Source: Chrysogorgia sp. JL179-B06 (lineage: Eukaryota; Cnidaria; Anthozoa; Scleralcyonacea; Chrysogorgiidae). From it: a stretch of DNA of 64,000 nt. This document shows, one piece after another, positions 56,276 through 64,000 of this stretch. The translations under genes and the position numbers were made by a program. How positions within the stretch are numbered: the stretch's first letter is position 1; each line of letters begins with the position of its first letter. The notes beneath the pieces are model-generated. The model had not been told where the DNA came from and did not search any database. It worked only from the letters and a program-made list of their open reading frames with translations. The stretch spans positions 629,001-693,000 of the forward strand of contig JAYKKM010000065.1 of the NCBI GenBank assembly GCA_035772405.1, written 5' to 3'.

Positions 56276-57810
56276 TTGCGATTCATTTACACTTTAATTC
56301 TCTACTTTGTTATTACTATAGAACTTCTTTCATAATGGACCCAAATTAAATATTCTTTTATATTCATTTAAATTATCCTTTCTGACCATGTTCATGTGTC
56401 TGTAATTCCAAAGAATCATTGCTTTGTAACGAGTTGACCAGAAACGTTAATTTGCATGCATATAAAAGAATATTTAGACAGGCTGCCATTATGAAAAAGA
56501 TCTTTATGTTACATTAATTTACAATGTTTTAAAAAGAGATTTTAATTAAATAAATACTTAGGAGATGTCAGGAATAGACAGAATAAATTTACAAAATTAA
56601 TACTAAATTTAACTTCTCTGTAGATAACACTATGGGAAGGGGTTGAAATACCCGAAGCAAAATGGAAATTATTGGATTCCAAGAAAGAAAATGTTCGGGA
56701 GTTTACAAATTCTCTTGTAAGAATGCTTTACAAATCAAATGTGCTTGCTTCAAGTTCGTTGACAGGAAAAATAAGCAATGCCTTCAAGGCTTCTAAAATT
56801 CCCAAATCAAAACTACCAGATGTGGACAATGTTATTTGTAAGTACTTATGGTGTTTACAACTTCACTATGTTTTCTGCTCAACACAATGAACAACAAACT
56901 TATCTGGAACTGTATACAGCTAAATCAATTAACGTTGCCCTTGGACAAAGCTAAAAGGTCAAAGCCAAGCGCGAAAGTACAATTTCCTTCAAACTTTTAG
57001 CTCTTGGCTGCAAGCCATGCAAACATGAAAACCAAACATGCAAACCAAAAACTGCACCAACTGTTGTGCAATGTTTTATGATTTGCTTCTAGGGCTAGAA
57101 TGCAAGATTCTGTTTGGCCTGGCCTGATAATCCATCAGGATGACCAGACAGTAAAATAAACACTCCTGATGATGCATGGCTAATAAGTTGAACATATTTC
57201 TTTTTCTCTATGAAGCATTCATTTCATCAAGGACAGCAGATGATGGGAAAAAAGTAAAGGTGGCAATTACGCAGCTGCTCAACACTGAGGCCAAAAGGGG
57301 GAAAGACAGTGGTGACCAGCAGAATGCTGATTAAATGTTATTTTTAATTCAACCATTCTTTACCATCATGGCAATAAAAGCATTCCAAAAATATTAAATA
57401 ATTCATTTGTTTAGTTTTATCCCAAGTAGAATTCCTTAAATTTTTTATCCATTTTTTATCATAATTATTGTCATATGCTCATATTTGAGTTTTTGGTATT
57501 AACTTAAATAATCGCATTCTGCATAGCAATTAGTGACCTATAGCATAAAAAGCAAGTGTTAAGAAGTTTGAATTTGTTTAACTAACCATTAAAGTTTTTA
57601 AAACTATTTTACAAATTAATCCTATTGAATGAATTTACTAGAACTTGAGAAATGAATTCCTTCTATTGCCATGACTGTAAACATACATGTATATAAAAAA
57701 CTGTTGATTACATTTAATAAATAAGTATATTGTTCCATGCAAGTGTTTGTTTGTGTAATTAAAGAGACTTACTGTAACTATATAATTATATTTATATAAG
57801 TAAATAAATT

Positions 57811-57913
57811 TTTACACTAGAGCAAAAGTAACCGTATTGACATTGTTTTGTATCCTCATGGGAGTAAAAAAAATACAAATCTGATTACATTTGCTCTAGT
57901 ATAAACACAGCCT
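57811..57913. mobile_element. palindromic MITE, TTTACACTAGAG family, copy 2
   Basis: TTTACACTAGAGCAAAAGTA at the left and CTCTAGTATAAACACAGCCT at the right, with the same interior words as 3476-3587 (ATTGTTTTG, ATCCTCATG). It is more decayed than copy 1. Confidence 0.8.
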
Positions 57914-58256
57914 AATATTTTCTATAGGTCCACAGACATGAACCTGTAGGATTCCTAAGGATATCTACAGGAATTCTCTAGAAACCCTATAGGATTTCTA
58001 AGAATACCTATAGGAATTCTATAGAAAACCTATAGGATTTCTATAGGTTGCCTATAGGATTTCAATAGGTCACCTATAGGATTTCTATAGGATGCCTATA
58101 AGATTCCTATAGGTCGCCTATAGAAAATGTTCCAATATCCTGTAGGATTCCTATAGAATTCCTATAGAATTCCTATAGGATTCCTATAGGTTTCAATATA
58201 GATTTCTATAGGTTAGCCTATAAGATTCCTATAGGAAGGTCTATAGACTTTTTTCG
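57914..58256. repeat. CCTATAGG palindrome-rich array 2
   Basis: CCTATAGGATTTCTATAGG-type words repeat across about 330 bases, made of the same octamer as array 1 but with GGATTC spacers instead of GGAATAG. It ends CTATAGACTTTTTTCGTAAGGG, matching the end of array 1, and then passes abruptly into the reading frame of the OTU/TTF gene. It therefore truncates that gene. Confidence 0.78.
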
Positions 58257-60117
58257 TAAGGGCGCTGTGATGGCCATGAAGAACACAAGGAACGCAGAAT
58301 GCACCGTCAAACTTCTTGGAGTAGGACAGCCAGGGCCATCTTTCAAACCATTTTGGCAAAAATTTACGTGACGTAACCTTTTTCGTTCCATATTGGCTAG
58401 AAAGAAAGATAAGATCTTGGAGGTTTTCTAGAAATTGAAACCCCAAGTCATCATTGATATCTTGGGCATTATTCACATAGTTTCCAATGTCAAACTTATC
58501 AACATCATTATCGTCATTTTTATCTTCCTGTTTCAATTTTTTTGCCTCCACTTGATTGTGGAGTTGCAAATGGCCTCTTTTTAATTTCAACCCTATGGGA
58601 AAATACACTAGCATAAAATTTAATGTAATTTATCAATTTGATTACCAAGATTCTTGAGAAATTGGTATGTACCAGTACAGTACAACTGTACAAGTATAGT
58701 ACAGCAGAGCAGAGCTGCCAGAGAACAGTACAGTACAGTACATGATCAATATTTACCACTTTCTGTTATTCCTGTTGTGTTCTCGGTTTCTACATGTGCC
58801 TTTGCTTGGTTTTCACATTGAGGAGTTAAGGCTGCAAGTTAAGAAAAATATCATTGTTTAAGATACCCACTTCAACCCAAAATTTGTTGTTGTCACATTT
58901 TCATTAGCCATATAAATTTAAATTAAATATTAGATGCTGCCCAAACAATAATTATAGATACAGTGATTTCCAGAAAAAAAGAAAGAGGGAACAAAGAAAA
59001 AATATGACTTAAAACAAACAAATTGAACCAAAAGTAAACAAAACATCAGTTATACTGTGGAGTTGAGTTACAGTACATTCCAGTGTTAAATTGAATGGGT
59101 CCAAATAATACACATACACTGTACATGTACAATGTAGACATGTACATTGTACAGTGTAGTCTGTAGATCTATATGAGTTTGTTAAGAACCTATGCTTAAA
59201 GTTTTTCAGAAATTAAAGCCACTTTTGACAAGATTACAAAGTATTGTTTGTATAAAGAAAATAATTTAACAAAACAAAATACTGCATGTAAAGATTTTTA
59301 AACCACTCACATTGTTGCCTTCTGGTGGTCACAAGGAAAAAGTCAGAGATTGTCATTTTATTCTTTTGGGCTGTTTGTTCTTTGGATTGTGAAGACATTC
59401 TGGAGTATCCTGTGTGTGGATTACTAGTGGCAGTGCCTGTCGCAACCACAGGGACAAAATCATTTGGTTTGAAATCTCCACTAATGCCTGGAATAAAAGA
59501 GGAAGAACCAGCTTTTGACCACATTATAACAAACTGGGTATGCTGATTGTACTTGTTTTCAAGCCTTGTGTGTTCAACCCTTGGTTTTATCACACCGTTG
59601 TTCATCCAGCTGTACTTTGTCTCATTCCCTTCTTCTTCAGGATAAACAGAAATAATCTCTTTGCCAATGACTGATGATAGACCAAACATACAAATAAGAG
59701 GAGAAAATGTCCCAGGAACAGAAGTTCTAATAGCTTCCCGCACAACATCATATTTTGCTTCTTCAACTTTACGGTCATATCCACCATCCAAAGCAGCATT
59801 GAGACTGGAAATGGATTGACTTGGAGATTACGTATTACTTGGGTGCTTTGCATAATACTCTTTATTCAGAAACAGTTCAGTGCTTGTCAACTCTCTCAAG
59901 TGTTTCCACAAAGCAGCTTTGAACATGATCGATACAAACAATTGCCATCTCCAGTTGTCCTAAGGAATAATGATATTAAATTCATGGCCATCAGTGCAGA
60001 TTGCAGAGAATAACTGAATAAGTTGCATTCAAACAATAAATTTAAAAAGAAAAATTTATTAAGTTTCTAATACATTCAACAACACACTGTTATTCATCTT
60101 GTTTCTCCAAAGTGACA

Positions 60118-60198
60118 ATATACTATATATATACTGTATATACTATATATATACTATATATATATATATGTATATATATATACTATATATATATAATT
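60118..60198. repeat. (TA)n-rich stretch
   Basis: Irregular TATA runs with ACTGTATATACT words. It lies in the intron between OTU/TTF-gene exons 1 and 2. Confidence 0.9.
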
Positions 60199-60296
60199 TT
60201 GATCTTGTTGACACTTGACATTAAATACAGTATATACTGACACAATGACAGAACTTATGACACTTCTTTAATAGTCAGAGTATGAATGACCTTTTG

Positions 60297-60390
60297 TTCA
60301 AACTCTTAACCCTTTAATGCCCAAGAGTGCCTTTAGTATTTTACTCACAATAGGAAATCTCCTGGGTTATAACGGGTTAAGAGTTTGAAC
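60297..60390. repeat. small inverted repeat, GTTCAAACTCTTAACCC arms
   Basis: TTCAAACTCTTAACCC (60298 on) and GGGTTAAGAGTTTGAA (ending about 60389) are exact complements. A further CCTCCTGGGTTATAAAGGGT word follows at 60458. Probably a MITE remnant. Confidence 0.65.
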
Positions 60391-60415
60391 AGTATTATAC
60401 TCTATTTTACTCTGG

Positions 60416-60446
<31 letters not shown>

Positions 60447-60784
60447 AATTGGGAAACCTCCTGGGTTATAAAGGGTCAAGTGCCTGCTTTCCAAATGTCA
60501 CAGCATTATTTAGGCTATTATAAATAATCTAAATCACTTACTTCAAGGTAGCAGGATTGCTTGAGCCAAATATGTTGACTGATTTGAATCGGTGCATACA
60601 AATCTCGGCCATTTATGCCCTTGCTCATCAAATGATCTGTATGAACACATGACTTGTAAATCTTTAGCAGAGCACTTTTCAGTTTGTCTCGCATAGTGAT
60701 AGTGCTCTGCAAAATCTTTATTTCCGAATGTGGCTTCCAGTTCCCAGCTGTTAACACGCTCCTTAAGGTTGATTCATCTTCCAT

Positions 60785-62135
60785 TACTTCATCTTGAACA
60801 CAACTGCAATTCTCTCGTGAATCTCATCACCATCGCATCATTGCGCAACGTTGTTGGACTTGGAGTTGCATTGGTGAAGGGGTGCATTTTTGCTCGGTCT
60901 TTTGTATTTTTAGATTAATGAGGACTGGGGACCGGTGCATTTTATGGTTGCGGAGACCAAAAGAACTGTAGACCGGTGCATTTTATTAATGTTTACTTAC
61001 CCAGAGGCCAGAGCCTGCGTTCTTTTGGGCCACCGCTAATAGCCAAATACGGCCATGTGGCCCATGTACTTTATGTTAGGTACAATATGCCAAAAGAAGG
61101 TCTACGATCTCGACTGTCACTTCGAAATTCAAATAGGTAACCAAGTTAACTTTTCCACAAAGTTATTTTTAATCCGACAGTTACCGTACCACCGTACTAT
61201 AAACTAATAAACTAAAGACCTAAAGATTTCTACTAAAGACTGAGACTGACCGGTGCAAGTGCATCAGTTGCACCGGTCTGGATCCGCCCCTGACTTCTAT
61301 CTAATTCGAGGGACTCTGTATCCCATGAGCACGAGGGATCATTATCTAACCATCTTAGAGAATGGTTGAAACCACAAAGTAATTTTAACTGTTACCAGAA
61401 CCATTGACTTATTGAATTCATTAGTGAACTCTATATACTTATAGAGTCCACTGTGCTGTGACAAAAGAAAACAAAATATCTTTTAGGATCTCTACTCTAT
61501 ATACTATATAGAGTTAACTATTAACCTGTCTAATCATGAATTAAAGCACTATGGGTATAGAGCAGTGAAATACACGACATGGATAATTGGTTGAGTGGTT
61601 GCAACCATTATCTAACTCTGTATTTTAATTAGGTTATTTCTAGATGAAGTTGCCATTCCTGCTTAAATAAAACTAAGATAAGAGCAGCTGGAAAAATATA
61701 TTTAGCTTATTTTGGTAAGTTTGAGTTTATTTTATCTACTAATAATTTTTTTATTATGCTTATGAAAGAGCATATAGATAAAGTACTGTATAATGTACTT
61801 CAAAAATCTGTATGATTTTTAAATAATTTGAAAATGTTTTCTCCTTACCGACAAAAAATGGGTGTTCAGTGGGTACACACCTGTTTATGTTTTAAGTTTG
61901 TCAAAGACTGTGTACACTCTGACAAACTTAAAACATTAACATGTGCCAGTACGGTACTCCATCTCACCTTGGTTTTCAGCCTACCATTATTATTTATGTT
62001 AAATTACCATCTAAAACTGTACTTTATTCACATTATTAAATAAGGAAGAATCGTGTTCTGGCTTGGTCAATATTTTCTTTAAATGCAAATGAGATGTCTT
62101 CAGAGAGAATGCTAAGTATACTAGGTATATTACTC
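60785..62135. other. non-coding; transposon-end scraps
   Basis: GACCGGTGCATTTTAT occurs twice (60932 and 60972), and TTGCACCGGTCTGGATCCGC lies at 61270, which looks like the two ends of a non-autonomous hAT-type element. Otherwise no gene is visible. TCTATATACTATATAGAGTT palindromes lie near 61430-61515. Confidence 0.4.
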
Positions 62136-62401
62136 CAGTGATGGATTTACAGGGGGGATGCACCCCTGGCCTTGGCCAATGGGGGTGCAGTGAGGGTGCC
62201 AATTGCTTTGTCAAATCCATTTTTTATGTATTAGGTATCATAGCTATCATATGATTCATATATTAGCTATCATATGATTCATAGGTATTAATAGGTATAA
62301 AAAAATTTTCTGGTGGGCTTTGCCCCACCAGACCCCTGCCGTAGCTGCCTCAGAGGCACTCCACTAGCACCCGCAACCAGATCAAGCTGGATCCATCACT
62401 G
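62136..62401. mobile_element. non-autonomous hAT element, perfect 8-bp target duplication
   Basis: CAGTGATGGAT at 62136 and ATCCATCACTG ending at 62401 are inverted termini, flanked by TATTACTC on both sides (62128-62135 and 62402-62409). It is 266 bases long, G/C-rich near both ends, with a duplicated TAGCTATCATATGATTCATA inside and no gene. Confidence 0.95.
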
Positions 62402-62409
62402 TATTACTC

Positions 62410-63827
62410 ATTTAGTTTTTCTTAGTTTCTTTGTGCAGATTATGTTGCAAGGTATCTCATTTGTATCTTTCAAAAACCAGGATATTTCTACAATAAGATG
62501 AGATGTTGACAATAAGCGAGCATGCTATTCGTCATCATTTTTAGAGTACTTCTAAGCAAAATTGGGATGTATGATTTTCATCTTACTGTCCCTTCAACAA
62601 AATTGTGTTCAACAAATTTTAATTAGTACGGTACTGGATAAGTTGTTTTGTGATGTTTTGTTGTCTGAATAGATTGATATAATATAACAAAACATTTAAT
62701 GTCTGCACCTTTGGAAAAGTAGTTATTTTTGTTTTCCATCCAGGTTCTAACACAACTCATTCCTAGACCAATTGTATGATATTAAAATATAATTAGAAAA
62801 TCTTGTTTCTATTTACACTACTGAACTAATATTTGTTTCTTTTAAGGATTATGAAGATCCAGATTAGATACATGGAGTACAAAACAAGTGGGGACTGTAC
62901 CAGTGCTGGTATTTGATAAATATTTTGTATATGTAATTGTGGAAAAAAGGATCTTATTCAAAACTGATGTTAGAGATATGAAGGAAGCTACTGTGGGGTT
63001 TTGGCATCTTTCTACCTGTTAGATTTTGACTATCCAAAGCAAAACAAGATAGGGGGATGAATATCCTGCAGTATTTTGTTTTCAACGATATAACAATATG
63101 CCACAAGACATTGCTCATGCCCCTTTTAATGGGATGCTCAAAGCATATAAACATTATAAAAGTGACATTTAGTCTGTGACAAACAACGTAGATTTTATTA
63201 TGTAGACCTATAGTTCTCAAACTTTTATTAGACTAAAAGTAAGCATGTATTTCAAGCAAACTCAATAGTACAATAAAAGTGTGCAACAAGAATGGTAATA
63301 GGTGTGTTATGGTACTTCAGGAAAATACTTGTTTTAATGACAAGAGAACATTGAATTTGCTTACACAAATCAAAATATAAAAGGTTGTTATATACAGAAT
63401 ATGTTTTGAGTGAAGGACCTTCATCACAGAAAACATCTCTCTGACAAAGGGCATTTGCTTGAAACATACCAGCTTGTATACCATATAAGCAAACTCAGTG
63501 TTCACTTGTCATTAAAAAATTAACATCATGAAATAAAAACCAGTATTTTTCTTAAGTACATAGTACATATACCTACGACCATCATTATGAATGTATTTAA
63601 TTGTCAAAATACTAGAGTATGGTCACTAATATGAGAGCATCATCTTCATTTAGTGAAATAATAATGGTGTGCTGAATTAACATCAGGCTAAAACCACAAT
63701 AGTGATTTGCATTTCTATTTACACTTGTGAATTTGTTATACTGTTGTAGAAATGTCTTGATGTATAAGAATATAGATTCTGTTTCAAAATATCATAAACC
63801 CAAGTACCAGCATTCCACCTGCTTCCA
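62410..63827. other. non-coding
   Basis: No exon, RNA gene or terminal repeat recognised on either strand. Confidence 0.4.
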
Positions 63828-63928
63828 ACTTGACTTGTAGCTCAAGCAGTAGAGCGTCAGACTAGTATACCATATATTATACTATATAAGGTCATGGCAG
63901 TTCAAACTCCAACTGGCCAATTAAGTAT
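63828..63928 (+). repeat. tRNA-derived SINE head
   Basis: TGTAGCTCAAGCAGTAGAGC is a clear box A region and GCAGTTCAAACTCCAACTGG a box B-like T-arm, separated by an AT-rich insertion. The order matches a tRNA-derived SINE rather than a working tRNA. Its tail probably runs to the end of the window. Confidence 0.65.
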
Positions 63929-64000
63929 GGGTTCCCCTAAGGTTGTTTATCAAAATGGGATTTTTTACTGGAGTTATCACTTAACTTTATTGAAATTGTA

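Larger units (their letters stand above)
51308..57334 (+). pseudogene. nine-exon BEN-domain gene, copy B, with a frameshift and a TAG
   Basis: Exons: 51308-51423, 52155-52266, 52780-52934, 54297-54398, 54504-54563, 54812-54914, 55333-55580, 56624-56837 and 57216-57334. From exon 2 on, every phase agrees. Exon 1 (FALFEFFEEN, then NWVDDHGLIDRENLSKDTE) lacks one base internally. Exon 2 has KWPTNPKVLKSLGKK. Exon 3 has a TAG at 52788-52790 where copy A encodes Gln. Exon 6 is a coiled coil (LEKENEKINERNKHLTQML). Exon 7 is Pro/Ser-rich (RTPIAPKYQMTP). Exons 8-9 form the BEN domain (LWEGVEIPEAKWKLL, LASSSLTGKISNAFKAS, TADDGKKVKVAITQLL). BEN domains bind DNA or chromatin, often as repressors. The frame from exon 4 to the stop is clean, so an alternative transcript that skips exon 2 and uses a later exon 3 acceptor could still be read. 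Confidence 0.8.
58256..60784 (-). pseudogene. OTU-domain plus TTF-zinc-finger (hAT-type) gene, truncated
   Basis: Minus-strand exons: 60784-60542 (MEDESTLRSVLTAGNWKPHS start, donor GTAAGT), about 59960-59311, 58831-58757 and 58592 to the array edge. The last three join in phase. Exon 2 has TGDGNCLYRSCSKLLCGN, the OTU cysteine-protease signature with its Cys. A one-base shift then leads to HLRELTSTELFLNKEYYAKH, a TAA at 59830-59828, and the rest of the OTU-like fold (FGLSSVIGKEIISVYP, VIMWSKAG, FKPNDFVPV). The fourth exon has a TTF-type finger (WFERWPWLSYSKK, then AFCVPCVLHG) as in hAT transposases, and is cut by the CCTATAGG array. The exon 1 phase fits the non-OTU frame, so a compensating indel pair is possible. 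The protein would have combined a deubiquitinase-like domain with a transposon zinc finger. Confidence 0.65.

Noticed and set aside
59101..59165. CACTGTACATGTACAATG with a similar downstream word as a hairpin
   Set aside because: The arms do not pair perfectly (their inner order differs) and the stretch is short. Probably chance in AT/GT-rich sequence.
63828..63928. Candidate functional tRNA gene
   Set aside because: The boxes are present but separated by a 40-base AT-rich insertion that is not a plausible intron. Treated as a SINE head.

Overview
The window looks like animal nuclear DNA, most likely from a cnidarian or a similar marine invertebrate. It is AT-rich and its coding regions are split by GT-AG introns. 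Nearly every recognisable protein belongs to a family I associate with cnidarian genome expansions: DDE-integrase genes, CACTA-like transposases, KDZ/CXC5-type proteins, hAT/TTF transposases, Penelope, CR1/L2-like LINEs and a Polinton-like virus-derived element. The species cannot be fixed from sequence alone. I see no rRNA gene, no convincing functional tRNA gene and no CRISPR array.

Layout. 0-9.5 kb: an apparently intact four-exon integrase gene (669-2210, minus), a DIRS-type reverse-transcriptase scrap, a truncated BEN-family gene (2797-4990, minus), a broken CACTA-like transposase (5759-7708, plus) and a CCTATAGG-rich palindrome array. 9.5-21.4 kb: a LINE fragment abuts a decayed Polinton-like element (small jelly-roll-like proteins, chromodomain integrase, major-capsid-like gene). 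Next to it a complete 4.3 kb hAT transposon (16934-21221) sits inside an inverted repeat. 21.4-29.3 kb: mostly repeats, a helicase scrap and a four-finger C2H2 gene (26229-27267). 29.5-37.6 kb: a KDZ-associated cysteine-cluster gene whose exons are separated by a Penelope remnant and a 3.1 kb LINE. 39.0-44.9 kb: a five-exon PHD-finger gene (minus) whose fourth exon has been split by a hAT element with an 8-bp target duplication. 45-49.5 kb: an NTPase exon, a tRNA-derived SINE, a LINE with an open reverse-transcriptase frame, and about 0.85 kb of compound microsatellite. 50-57.3 kb: the first two exons of a CACTA-like transposase (minus) lie head to head with a nine-exon BEN-domain gene (plus). 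57.8-60.8 kb: a second CCTATAGG array truncates an OTU-plus-TTF-zinc-finger gene (minus). 61-64 kb: non-coding apart from a hAT MITE and a tRNA-like SINE.

The most interesting structural signal is that BEN-type genes and CACTA-like transposase genes occur head to head twice, at 2.8-7.7 kb and 50-57.3 kb. This suggests a two-gene mobile unit, or a fixed transposase/BEN partnership, with a shared promoter at 51.06-51.31 kb. Other notable signals are the two CCTATAGG arrays that end in the same terminal motif, a family of hairpin (foldback) cassettes with related centres, and several genes whose splice phases all agree but which carry single in-frame stops.

Gene models come from reading splice sites and checking phase by hand. 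Family names rest on recognised motifs, not on database searches.
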